From NCBI GenBank assembly GCA_020637985.1, contig JACKJK010000010.1:1-64000 (forward strand): DNA of 64,000 nt, given 5' to 3'. Of this stretch, positions 42,001-49,414 are shown piece after piece (position 1 is the stretch's first letter; every line of letters starts with the position of its first letter). The position numbers and the translations under genes were made by a program. The DNA comes from Rhodobiaceae bacterium (GTDB taxonomy: Bacteria > Pseudomonadota > Alphaproteobacteria > Rhizobiales > Tepidamorphaceae). The notes beneath the pieces were generated by a model. That model worked only from the letters and a program-made list of their open reading frames with translations, had not been told where the DNA came from and ran no database searches.

Positions 42001-44660
42001 TCCACCTTGGTGGAGAGCTCGGTGCTGGTTGCAGACACCTCGTCGACCATGCGGCGGGTATGCGCCTCGATGGCGCTGACCGCGACCTCGCCGGTCTCCG
42101 ACAGCTTGTTGGTGACGTCGAGGCCCTCGCGCGCGATCGCCTGGGCCGCCTGGCTGCCCTTGATCTCGACGGCCTGGCCGATGGCATCGGTGGCGCGGCC
42201 AACGATTTCCTCGAGCGTCAGCCGGTGCGTCTCGGCGCCGCTGATGAGCGCTTCGCTGGTGCGGGCGGCGGATTCCATGAGCATCTTCTTGTGCTCTTCG
42301 ATGCCCGAACCCACTGTTTCGCTGGCGCGGCCGACAGCGCTGTTGAGTAGTTCGAGGTGCTGGTCGATGCCGGTGGAGAGAATTTCGGTTGCGCGGTTGA
42401 AGGTGCCTTCCAGGCCTTCGCGGCGGTTCTCGAGGTCGGAAATCAGCTTGTCGCCACGCACGCCAAGGGTCGTCTCGACGCCGGCGACACCGGCGGCCAG
42501 CGTCTCGGTCAGCTTGGTGACGCGCTTGGCCAGCGACTTGTCGAGTTCCACGCCTCGCTCCTCGAGCAGGGTGCGGATCTCGCCCAAGCGCATGTCGAGG
42601 GTCTGGTCGATGATGAGCGCGCGCTCGGCGACCGAGCTGGTGAAGCTCTCGGTGCGCTCGGCAAGGGTCTTCTCGACCGAGCGGGTGCGCGCAAGCAGGC
42701 TTTCGTCGACGGCCTGGGACCGTTCTTCCATGGCATGGATGAGCGCCACGGCGCTGTCGGAAAGCGTGTTGCCGAGATTGGAGGTGTTGTCGTCGACGGT
42801 CTGGATCAGGGCGTTGGCCTGCTCGCGGATCTGCGCGGCGATGGCGTCGGAGCGCTCCACCATCGTGGAGATGACCTCGTCGGAGCGGATCGTCAGCGAA
42901 TCGCTGACCGCCTCGCTGGTGTGCTGGATGGCGGAAACCATCTCGTCGGCACGCGCGTTGAGGGTCTGGTCGAGGATCGTCGTGTTGGTCTGCAGCGTGT
43001 CGGAGAGCTGCACGGTGAGGCCCTGCAGCGTGGTGTCCAGCGCGTTGGTCTGGGCGCGCATGGCATCGGAAATCTCGTTGGTATGACCAGCCATCGTGTC
43101 GACGAGTTCCTGGCCGCGAACGTTGAGCAGTTCGTGCGTCAGGTTGAGGGTGGCGCCAAGCGTCTCGTTGACTTCGGCGCCGCGGCTGACGATCGCCTCC
43201 ACGGCGCGGCTGCCGGTCTCGCTGAGGGCCGTGGTGACGGATTCGCCGCGCGCGGTGATGGCGCGGGCGACCTCGGCGGAAATCACGCCGAGCTGCTCGA
43301 CATAGTCGGTGGCGCGCACGGCGGCTTCGGCGGCCAGCGTGTCGGACGCCTGGGTCAGGCGTTCGACGAGGTCGTTGCCGCCGATGACGACGGACTGGTG
43401 CATGATCTCGCCGGCATTGTCGAGGCGCACGGCGATCTCGTTGCCGGCGGTCGCTATCTGGTCGGCGATCGAATGGCCGACGGCGGAGAAGTCATCGCCG
43501 ATGCGCGCGGTCTGGTCGTTGAGGGAGGCAACCAGCTTCTGGCCGCTGGCGGAGAGCTGCTCGTCGATATGGCCGATCTGGGCGACCATGTCCTGGACGA
43601 TCAACTCGCCGGTGGTGCTCAGGGCGTCGGCAATCTGGCCGCGGCCTTCGTCGAGGCGCTGCAGATAGCGTTCGCTCTGTTCACCCAGCGTGGTGGCCAG
43701 CTGCTCGCCGGTGGCAACCAGCGTCTCGGCGATATCGGCGGTGCGCTGCTCAAGGGTGTCGGAGACCTTCGTGCCGGCCTCGCTCACGGTGCCGGACAGC
43801 TTGTCGGTGACCGACCTGATCTGCTCGGACAGGTCGGTATGGGCGCCGAGGATGGAATCGCGCAGCAGTTCGGCATTGCCGACGATCGCCTCGCGCTCGC
43901 TCTTCAACTGGTCGAGGAGCGAGCGCATGCGCACCTCGTTTTCGTGGTAGGCGGTTTCCAGCAGGCCGACTTCCTTGCTGACCGACATCTCCAGTTCGCT
44001 GGCGCGCGCCAGCGCGCGCTCCACGCCGTCGCCCATGGCCGAGACCTCGCGGCGGATGGCCTGGCCGATGGTGGAGACGGATTCGACAGCCGATGACTCC
44101 GGCTCGGCAAGGCGCAGGGCTACCTCGGCGAGGGTGCGCCCGGCGAGCTTCATGTCCTGGGCGCGCCAGACCATCAGGCCAACGGCGAAGAAGAAGAACA
44201 CCGGCACGACGATGGCGGCATAGACGGCGATCATGCCGGGCTGGGCGCGCACGATGCTGGGGTTGGTGACCTCGAACAGGCTGGGGCCATACAGGCCAAG
44301 GCCGATAACGATGCCGATGAACGCCCACACCGCGCCAAGCAGGCCAGCGACCATGAAGGGCGCGGAGGAGGGGCGGCGCTGAAGGCGATAGAGCAGCGTC
44401 TCGATGTTGGGACGGTCGTCGTTGGCAGCGGCAATGTCGGCTATCGGCGTATCGTCGCTCTCGCTCATCGCGCGTGCGAAGTCGCCGAGGACGGCCTCGT
44501 CGTCGCGGTTCTTCGACGCCGACCTCTTCGCCGCGGACCCAAAGCCGGGCTCCTTGCGGGCCTCGCCCGCGCCGTCAGCGCTCAAAGCGTCATCGAGATC
44601 GAGTGCGCGTTCGACCGCCGACATGGCCGCTTCGGTGGTCGTCTTGCGTTTGTTCGCCAT
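39015..44660 (-). CDS. gpr: GPR-type giant polar coiled-coil protein (apolipoprotein-like repeats)
   Basis: 1,881 residues. A polar N-terminus (1-100) precedes two membrane helices (about 101-124 and 143-165), then more than 1,500 residues of helical repeat and a C-terminal tail (PQPAPRQQRADAG and a folded end through DHDLRSAVDRYMDEFEGLL). This matches growth pole ring protein (GPR) of Agrobacterium tumefaciens (about 2,100 residues), an apolipoprotein-like scaffold at the growing pole needed for polar peptidoglycan synthesis. The start MANKRK is preceded by GAGG; the longer frame to 44789 has a basic, non-conserved-looking extension. Codon positions 39993-41471 encode exactly 17 repeats of 29 residues; a 22-residue period is visible earlier. 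Assignment by architecture. Confidence 0.88.
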   Translation of the reverse strand: MANKRKTTTEAAMSAVERALDLDDALSADGAGEARKEPGFGSAAKRSASKNRDDEAVLGDFARAMSESDDTPIADIAAANDDRPNIETLLYRLQRRPSSAPFMVAGLLGAVWAFIGIVIGLGLYGPSLFEVTNPSIVRAQPGMIAVYAAIVVPVFFFFAVGLMVWRAQDMKLAGRTLAEVALRLAEPESSAVESVSTIGQAIRREVSAMGDGVERALARASELEMSVSKEVGLLETAYHENEVRMRSLLDQLKSEREAIVGNAELLRDSILGAHTDLSEQIRSVTDKLSGTVSEAGTKVSDTLEQRTADIAETLVATGEQLATTLGEQSERYLQRLDEGRGQIADALSTTGELIVQDMVAQIGHIDEQLSASGQKLVASLNDQTARIGDDFSAVGHSIADQIATAGNEIAVRLDNAGEIMHQSVVIGGNDLVERLTQASDTLAAEAAVRATDYVEQLGVISAEVARAITARGESVTTALSETGSRAVEAIVSRGAEVNETLGATLNLTHELLNVRGQELVDTMAGHTNEISDAMRAQTNALDTTLQGLTVQLSDTLQTNTTILDQTLNARADEMVSAIQHTSEAVSDSLTIRSDEVISTMVERSDAIAAQIREQANALIQTVDDNTSNLGNTLSDSAVALIHAMEERSQAVDESLLARTRSVEKTLAERTESFTSSVAERALIIDQTLDMRLGEIRTLLEERGVELDKSLAKRVTKLTETLAAGVAGVETTLGVRGDKLISDLENRREGLEGTFNRATEILSTGIDQHLELLNSAVGRASETVGSGIEEHKKMLMESAARTSEALISGAETHRLTLEEIVGRATDAIGQAVEIKGSQAAQAIAREGLDVTNKLSETGEVAVSAIEAHTRRMVDEVSATSTELSTKVESIFERLTQSNTVLRELLSGASHNLANIETNLTEQVSQFRTALDAAMEVGESSNRRIESQVSLLETTTSKMLSDLSELGVHFDTQRAALEKTIIQLTDSGSQIDINIDERREKLEALVASVNGTARDVDEIMQTYKSLVEDALTAAESRARDIGESLGKNAAESAQNALDRLEQVRQQTEATAGFVGDKAKVASEQVLEQIARMESQAGTVSDRFADASRTAAEQLVSNLESMETAAGKITERFAGLTEAASNRLREQLEQMEVAAGTVTERFASTTQTAGESLREHLVAIQEAAKSASSGVENIAKSTSDRVFAEMTTMQEAADTVGNRVAEAAKEAVSRVIAELSEMDSSAGTLSSRIADVAKEAGGNVAAEMAAMEGTANIVAERIAKAIKEARERLAAEIASVEDVAGSASDNVSERAREAADRIAAEIAAMEEAAASLSGRIGESLREASGQVSGEFSAIEQAAASLSSRIGDSAQQAGDRVSGEFAAIEQAASAIADRIGESAREASDRVAGEIAAMERAAGAIADNVSDRARIASDRLLGEITSLQETAASVSDLVGERAKAANDRLLAEIATLQETAEEVASSVGDRATASVQQAQREIEVLRRASDEVAASISERTLSSADSVVEQLERVRSSAEEIQKALASVADGSVDTVSAHLEGLRELADRETGRAGTAIRDNFDETSRQISDLIEAASARLAESGEAMRKTARQMIEELELTRGEIQRGAMDMPREVQDNTIAMRRAVSDQVKALNELSDIVTRHGRNLDVATPPQRTMATPAMSDRPARQPVREAAPAPRAPAASREYAAIREAAPARAPEPRVAAEPRRPAVAPQPAPRQQRADAGGTRRSLSDALSRLHNEERASPTAAPRNPAHILETLNATAVDIVRALNDGSYAELYERYRRGDRDIFVRRLYARRDNGVMDELRRKYPADHDLRSAVDRYMDEFEGLLSEIAAQDRDGTMRQMYLTSEPSKVFAMLAEVTGRTA
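39993..41471 (-). repeat. 17 tandem 29-residue (87-bp) coding repeats in the GPR protein
   Basis: 1,479 bp equals 17 x 87 bp exactly. Each unit has the plan A-A-x-x-hydrophobic...R/hydrophobic...A-x-x-R-hydrophobic...E-hydrophobic-x-x-hydrophobic-E (for example units ending AEIAAMEE, GEFSAIEQ, GEIAAMER, AEIATLQE). The spacing is never broken by an insertion. One looser unit flanks each side (41472-41558 and 39906-39992). DNA identity between units is low, so they are old protein repeats rather than a recent DNA expansion. Confidence 0.9.
42405..42668 (-). repeat. four consecutive 22-residue units in the GPR protein
   Basis: The pentapeptides TLAER, TLDMR, SLAKR and TLGVR begin at exact 22-residue intervals (start codons end at 42668, 42602, 42536, 42470 on the minus strand). 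A 22-residue period (two hendecads) is the apolipoprotein A1/A4/E-type amphipathic repeat, and differs from the 29-residue period of the later array. Confidence 0.8.
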
Positions 44661-44994
44661 CTGGATCGCCTCGTATCCGTACTCAACTCGGGTGACCCGG
44701 CGCAGCTTGCGCGCGTTGCCACCCCTTACTCGCTTACGCGCCGTGCAGCGGAAGCCTGTTGTCCAGCGGAAGCGCCTTGCCTTTTTCAACCGCTGCCTGC
44801 GGCGGGACGAATGGCCCCTGTGTGTCCCGTTAGACGGGTCACATCAAAACTGGAGTCCACAATCCTTGCCGCCCCTACAGTGTAGTGAGAAAGTGGACGA
44901 GATTGAAGCGGGAAGGGTAAGGCTGTTAATTTATCGTTAACGCCTCAGGGGATCGCGAAAATGCGCCCGGTTCGTGAAAGAAAGCGGTAGTCAC
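44661..44994. other. 334-bp divergent regulatory region between the GPR gene and a small gene
   Basis: It serves as promoter region for both the minus-strand GPR gene and the plus-strand small gene. Apart from the CtrA box at 44926-44940, I see no convincing -35/-10 pair, hairpin or open frame; one short AT-rich stretch (44925-44941) contrasts with the GC-rich surroundings. Confidence 0.6.
44926..44940. promoter_or_regulatory. CtrA-type binding site (TTAA-N7-TTAA)
   Basis: TTAA (44926-44929), seven bases TTTATCG, then TTAA (44937-44940) followed by C: a full match to the cell-cycle regulator CtrA consensus of Alphaproteobacteria. It lies 54 bp before the small gene at 44995 and 266 bp before the GPR start, so either or both may be cell-cycle controlled. 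Confidence 0.75.
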
Positions 44995-45276
44995 ATGAAT
45001 TCGCGACTGGTGGAAACGGCCGATGCGCGCGAGGAGGCACCCGAGGCCGCATCGCGCAGGCCAACGCCGGCGCAACTGGCGTGGCTCGAATGTGGCAGGA
45101 ACCAGCCGGGCGGCAAGCTGCCGCTGTTCGACGGGCAGGGCCAGCGGGTGGCGCGGCAGACGATACGCGCCTGCATCGCGCATGGCTGGGCAGAACCCTG
45201 GGTTGCCAATCCGATCAAGCCCGACTGGGAGGTCTGCAGGCTGACGCAAGCCGGCCGCGCGCTGTTGAAGCCGTAA
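44995..45276 (+). CDS. small conserved-looking alphaproteobacterial protein
   Basis: 93 residues, charged N-terminus then a compact C-terminal domain (RRPTPAQLAWLECGR, GGKLPLFDGQGQRVARQT, WEVCRLTQAGRALLK). The last part resembles the wing of a winged helix-turn-helix (V-C-R-L-T-x-A-G-R), so a DNA-binding role is possible. I do not recognise a named family. The in-frame ATG at 44995 is preferred to an ATG at 44974; no strong ribosome site. A CtrA box lies upstream. Confidence 0.65.
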   Translation: MNSRLVETADAREEAPEAASRRPTPAQLAWLECGRNQPGGKLPLFDGQGQRVARQTIRACIAHGWAEPWVANPIKPDWEVCRLTQAGRALLKP

Positions 45277-45418
45277 CCTCCTGTCGCGAAAAGCAGCCTC
45301 GGCGCGGACAACCATTTGTTGACTCTGGTGCGACGTTAACCGGTTGTTCGCCGCAACGCTTAACGGCATTTTCCGCAGGAGCAGGGATAGTCCCCCGGAC
45401 AAGAAAACGGGGGGCCAG

Positions 45419-45835
45419 ATGGCACAGGCTGCATTCAAGATCGAAGACGCCATACCGGCATGCGCAGGCATGCCGGCAATTCCCGACGAGGCGGGCCGCA
45501 AGCCGGTCGACCTCGCGCATCTTGCGCGCCAGACACTGGGCGATGTCGGGCTGGAGCGCGAAATCCTCAGCCTTTTCGTGGTGCAGAGCCAGGTCTACCT
45601 GCTGCGCCTGCAGGCGGCCGAGACGGTCGAGGAGTGGCGCCGCGCAGCGCACACGATCAAGGGGTCGGCACGCGGGATCGGCGCGTGGTCGCTGGCCGAG
45701 GTGGCGGAAGCCGCCGAAGGCATGGGCGGCGACATTCACGACGCCGCGCATATCGAGATGGCGGCCACCGTGCTGCAGCGCATCTGCGCGGCAAACGCCT
45801 ACGTGCGCGAGCTGTTCGACGCCTGCGAGGGCTGA
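45419..45835 (+). CDS. Hpt (histidine phosphotransfer) domain protein
   Basis: 138 residues. A helical bundle with the phospho-acceptor motif AAHTIKGSARGIGAW, the signature of Hpt domains that relay phosphate between receiver domains. The start at MAQAAFKIED follows GGGGGGCC; the frame is open upstream. No kinase or regulator gene adjoins, so its partners are elsewhere; its position near the GPR gene and CtrA box invites but does not prove a cell-cycle phosphorelay role. A stem-loop follows at 45846. Confidence 0.83.
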   Translation: MAQAAFKIEDAIPACAGMPAIPDEAGRKPVDLAHLARQTLGDVGLEREILSLFVVQSQVYLLRLQAAETVEEWRRAAHTIKGSARGIGAWSLAEVAEAAEGMGGDIHDAAHIEMAATVLQRICAANAYVRELFDACEG

Positions 45836-45845
45836 GGCGCGCGAA

Positions 45846-45860
45846 ACCCGGCTGCCGGGT
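45846..45860 (+). terminator. short stem-loop after the Hpt gene
   Basis: ACCCGG, three-base loop CTG, CCGGGT. It lies 11 bp past the Hpt stop codon, in the right place for a terminator, but with no T-tract and a short stem. Confidence 0.45.
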
Positions 45861-46018
45861 CAATTCGCCGAGTGCGGGCGTGGTTGAATCCGCGCCCGCG
45901 TCGCGCTATGTCGCCTGTCGCATGCCGGCCATGCCGGGTTTCCGTCCATATGCAGCACCAGACGGTGTGAGGGGCCGGATATTTCGTTGTTGGGACGTTT
46001 CAGTCGGCAAGGCGAGCC

Positions 46019-46339
46019 ATGGCCAAGATCACCTATATCGAACCCTCCGGTAAGGCGCATGAGGTCGAGGCCGAGAACGGCCAGACCGTGATGGAAACAG
46101 CCATCAAGCACATGGTGCCCGGCATCGAGGCCGAATGCGGCGGGGCGCTGGCGTGCGCCACCTGCCATGTCTATGTCGACGAAGCGTGGAGCGAAAAGGT
46201 CGGCGCGCCGTCCGCCATGGAAGAGGACATGCTCGACTTCGCCTTCGACGTGCGTCCCACCTCGCGGCTTTCGTGCCAGATCAAGGTTTCGGCTGAGCTC
46301 GACGGACTTGTCGTGCGGGTGCCTGAACGGCAGGCCTGA
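46019..46339 (+). CDS. [2Fe-2S] ferredoxin, adrenodoxin/FdxB type
   Basis: 106 residues. Four cluster cysteines in the adrenodoxin-like spacing: ECGGALACATCHVYV (C-x5-C-x2-C) and later RLSCQIKVS. Small soluble electron carrier. This class serves iron-sulfur assembly or cytochrome P450 and Rieske-type oxygenases in alphaproteobacteria; none of those genes is beside it, so the partner is unknown. Convergent with the outer-membrane protein gene. Confidence 0.93.
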   Translation: MAKITYIEPSGKAHEVEAENGQTVMETAIKHMVPGIEAECGGALACATCHVYVDEAWSEKVGAPSAMEEDMLDFAFDVRPTSRLSCQIKVSAELDGLVVRVPERQA

Positions 46340-46357
46340 CGGCCAGCGGTTCAGGCG

Positions 46358-47269
46358 TCAGTTATTGCCGCCGAACAGCGAATAGTCGTCGAAAAGTACG
46401 CCGTCCGCGCCAGCGGGCGTCGCGCCCGGCCTGTAGGTCAGGCGGATGAGCGCGGTCATGCCGTCCTCATGCGCGCTTCCCCATCCATCGAGCGAGAAGT
46501 CGTAGCGCAGGTAGCCGACGCGGGCCATGATCGACAGGGGGATGTCGGCGAAATTGTAGGCCAGCGTGCCGCTGAAATCGAAGGTCGACCATTCGAGATC
46601 GCCATAGAAATCGAGCATCGAGTAGTTCATGTCTCCGCCGACGGTCCAGCGGTCGGATACGCGGTGGCGAAAACCGCCACCGATATGCAGCCCCGAAATG
46701 TCGTCCAGCGGACCGGACTCCTCAAAGACGTCAATACCGTCGGTGATGGAAAAGGTCAGATCTCCGGGGTTGATCACGTTTGCGCGGGCATAGACCGTGA
46801 GGTCGGCGCGCGGCATGGCGATAACCTCGAATCCGTAGAAGAAGTTGTCGACGTCGATGTCCAGGCTCAGGTAGCCGAGAAGGTCGCCGCTGAACTCCGA
46901 GTGGTGGCGCTGCATGCCCAGGTAGGCACCCACCTTGAGCGCCTCGGAAAACGTATAGGTCAGGTGCGCCGCGCCGCCGAATTCGAACATCTTGCCGCCG
47001 GTGGGCAGCCCGGGATCGACCCAATCGAGATCGAAGCCATTGAAATTGCCGTCGATCTGCAGGCCCAGGCCACTCTCTGTCGAACGTATGGCCAGCTTGC
47101 CGCCGAGATGGACGACCGGGATGCCGAAGTCTTCGGAGTCGAGGCTTTCCAGCTCGCCGAATACTCCGTGGAAATCGATGCTGGTCTCGCCGAAGAGGAT
47201 CGGGTCGGCGAATGCCGGCGACGCGAAAGCTCCGACCATGATGGCAGCCGCCAGCGTTCTCCCAGGCAT
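46358..47269 (-). CDS. predicted outer-membrane beta-barrel protein
   Basis: 303 residues. Signal peptide MPGRTLAAAIMVGAFASPAFA, then alternating polar/aromatic strands typical of a barrel (AHLTYTFSEALKVGAYLGM, WTVGGDMNYSMLDFYGDLEW, FSGTLAYNFADIPLSIMARV). No cysteine-rich or Pfam-like motif that I can name, and the final residue is Asn rather than Phe. Start set at the signal-peptide Met, preceded by GGGGAA. Possibly an alphaproteobacterial small-molecule porin; function unknown. Confidence 0.75.
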   Translation of the reverse strand: MPGRTLAAAIMVGAFASPAFADPILFGETSIDFHGVFGELESLDSEDFGIPVVHLGGKLAIRSTESGLGLQIDGNFNGFDLDWVDPGLPTGGKMFEFGGAAHLTYTFSEALKVGAYLGMQRHHSEFSGDLLGYLSLDIDVDNFFYGFEVIAMPRADLTVYARANVINPGDLTFSITDGIDVFEESGPLDDISGLHIGGGFRHRVSDRWTVGGDMNYSMLDFYGDLEWSTFDFSGTLAYNFADIPLSIMARVGYLRYDFSLDGWGSAHEDGMTALIRLTYRPGATPAGADGVLFDDYSLFGGNN

Positions 47270-47441
47270 TTCCGGTTGTTCCCCAAGGACCGCTCGTGAG
47301 CGAATCCACCTTACCCAAGGGCAACCATCCACTGAAAATCAACGGCGCGATAGGTGAATTTACGGCCCATTAACTTTTCGCAACCGGTGTTTCCATTCTG
47401 CCACAACGGCCTGGCCCGACGCGTATCGGCAGCCTCCAGAT

Positions 47442-48830
47442 CTACACGTTCAGCAGCAGGTATTCGCGCTCCCAGCTTGAAATGACGCGGTTGTAGAGCT
47501 GCCATTCCAGCGTCTTCACCTCGATGAAGGCGTCGACGAAGCGATGCCCGAAGATGTGCCGCAGGGGCTCGCAGGCAGACAGTTCCAGCAACGCATCCTG
47601 GATGTGCGAGGGCAGGGCGACGCCCAGCGTATGGGCGTCGATGGTCACTTCCGGCGCCGGCTGGCCTGCCTCGCGCAGCCCGACGAGGCCGCAGGCGAGC
47701 GTCGTGGCGATGCACAGGTAGGGGTTGGCATCAGCACCGGCGACACGGTTCTCGACGCGCCGGGCTGCTGCATCCGAATCCGGCACGCGCAGGCCGCAGG
47801 TGCGGTTGTCGCGGCCCCAGTGGACGTTGATGGGAGCGTCGGATTCCATGCGGATGCGGCGGAAGGCGTTGACGTTCGGGCAGACCAGCGCCATCGCGGC
47901 GGGAACGTAGTTCTGCAGGCCGGCGATGTAGTGGGCGAGCAGCGAGGAATCCGAACCGTCCTCGTGCGAAAAGATGTTGCGGCCGTCCTCGTCGAGCACC
48001 GACTGGTGGACATGCATGGCGGAGCCCGGTTCCCCCTGGTGGGGCTGCGACATGAAGGTCGCGTACATGTCGTGGGCGATCGCCGCCTTGCGCACCGCGC
48101 GCTTGAACAGGAAGACCTGATCGGCGAGTTCGAGCGGGTCGCCATGCTTGAAGTTCATCTCGATCTGCGCGGGACCGGCTTCGTGGGCCATGGTGCCGAT
48201 GTCGATGCGCGAGGCCTCGCAGTAGGCGTAGATGTCCTCGACGACGGGGTCGAACTCGTTGGCCGCCTCGATGCCGTAGGCCTGGCGGCCGGATTCCTTG
48301 CGGCCCGACACGCCGACCGGCACGGACAGGGGGGCGTCGGGATCGGTGCTCTTCTCGACGAAATAGAATTCGAGCTCCGGCGCCACCACCGGGCGCAGTC
48401 CGCGCTCGGCGTACAGCTCCAGGACATGCTTGAGGACCGAGCGCGGCGCGTAGTCGACGATCTCGCCATCGGAATGGAAACAGTCGCAGATCACCTGCGC
48501 GGTCGGTTCCTCGTACCACGGCACGATGCGCACCGTGGACACGTCGGGCACCGCCACGATGTCGCGGTCGGTCTCGGCGGCGACCTTCGTGTCGTTGACG
48601 GTGTCGCCGGAGACCGCCTGCAGCAGGATCGTCTCGGGCAGGCGCAGGCCCTTGCTGCCCAGTGAGCGGATGAAATCCTCGCGCGGGATGATCTTGCCGC
48701 GCATCATGCCGTTCATGTCGGGCACGAGGCACTCGATCTCGTCGATGACGCGTTCGCGCAGCCAGTGGACGATGTCCTCCTGCGTGGTCACGACCGGGGA
48801 GACTTCGGCTTCAGGGGTGGTATTCGGCAT
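47442..48830 (-). CDS. glutamine-synthetase-like ligase, PuuA type (copy 2)
   Basis: 462 residues of the GS superfamily. Active-site motifs: APELEFYFVEKST, HEAGPAQIEMNF, GSAMHVHQSVLDEDG, WGRDNRTCGLRVPD and ENRVAGADANPYLCIA. Overall it resembles gamma-glutamylputrescine synthetase (PuuA), which joins glutamate to an amine as the first step of amine breakdown. It differs clearly from the other GS-like gene at 5310-6674. A PuuB-like FAD oxidoreductase lies 7.3 kb away at 56118, not adjacent. The amine is uncertain. Confidence 0.87.
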   Translation of the reverse strand: MPNTTPEAEVSPVVTTQEDIVHWLRERVIDEIECLVPDMNGMMRGKIIPREDFIRSLGSKGLRLPETILLQAVSGDTVNDTKVAAETDRDIVAVPDVSTVRIVPWYEEPTAQVICDCFHSDGEIVDYAPRSVLKHVLELYAERGLRPVVAPELEFYFVEKSTDPDAPLSVPVGVSGRKESGRQAYGIEAANEFDPVVEDIYAYCEASRIDIGTMAHEAGPAQIEMNFKHGDPLELADQVFLFKRAVRKAAIAHDMYATFMSQPHQGEPGSAMHVHQSVLDEDGRNIFSHEDGSDSSLLAHYIAGLQNYVPAAMALVCPNVNAFRRIRMESDAPINVHWGRDNRTCGLRVPDSDAAARRVENRVAGADANPYLCIATTLACGLVGLREAGQPAPEVTIDAHTLGVALPSHIQDALLELSACEPLRHIFGHRFVDAFIEVKTLEWQLYNRVISSWEREYLLLNV

Positions 48831-48967
48831 TGGGGCCTCTCGGATTTTTCAGGCAGGCGGTGCCTTGCGCGGGATCAAGCTGCCGTCATGTGTTAAGGCT
48901 AGCATTGATGGAAGACAGCCGCCGCAGCAAGTGCCGGGGGCGAGGCTGAGCTGCATGGAGAAATGGC

Positions 48968-49399
48968 ATGTTCAAGAAGATCCTGGTTCCGGTCGACCTC
49001 ACAGACCCCGAACACTACCGCGATGCGCTGAATTCCGCCGCGTCGTTCGCGCGCCAGACCGGCGGCACGGTGCGGCTGGTGACCGTTCTGCCGGTGCTGC
49101 CGAGCGTGGTGGCTGACTACCTGCCGGTGGAAACGCAGGGCAAGATGCTGGACGAGGCCTCCGACAAGCTGCGCGGCCTGCTCGCCGACATGGCGATCGG
49201 GGAAGGCGAGAGCGAGGTGGTCGTGCGCGAGGGCTCGGTCTATCACGAGGTGCTCGAAGAGGCCGAGGAATGCGGCGCGGACCTCATCATCATGGGATCG
49301 CACCGTCCGGCCATGGCGACCTACCTCCTCGGGTCGAACGCCGCGCGCATCGTGCGCCACGCTCCTTGCTCGGTGATGGTGCTGCGCGGCAAGGCGTAG
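48968..49399 (+). CDS. universal stress protein, UspF-like
   Basis: 143 residues. MFKKILVPVDLTDPEHY opens the Usp fold, and the ATP-binding tail motif is IMGSHRPAMATYLLGSNAARIV followed by HAPCSVMVLRGKA. Single-domain cytosolic stress protein; the G-x2-G-x9-G-S type loop suggests an ATP-binding member. Strong-looking GGAGAA precedes the ATG. Convergent with the methyltransferase gene. Confidence 0.92.
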   Translation: MFKKILVPVDLTDPEHYRDALNSAASFARQTGGTVRLVTVLPVLPSVVADYLPVETQGKMLDEASDKLRGLLADMAIGEGESEVVVREGSVYHEVLEEAEECGADLIIMGSHRPAMATYLLGSNAARIVRHAPCSVMVLRGKA

Positions 49400-49414
49400 G
49401 CCCCGCTGCCAGGT

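Noticed and set aside
42357..44096. 579-codon + strand frame inside the GPR gene
   Set aside because: Gly/Val-rich antisense shadow without start signals or recognisable domain.
45336..45364. two TTAAC half-sites considered as a CtrA box before the Hpt gene
   Set aside because: The spacing is about 20 bp instead of 7, so they do not form a CtrA site.
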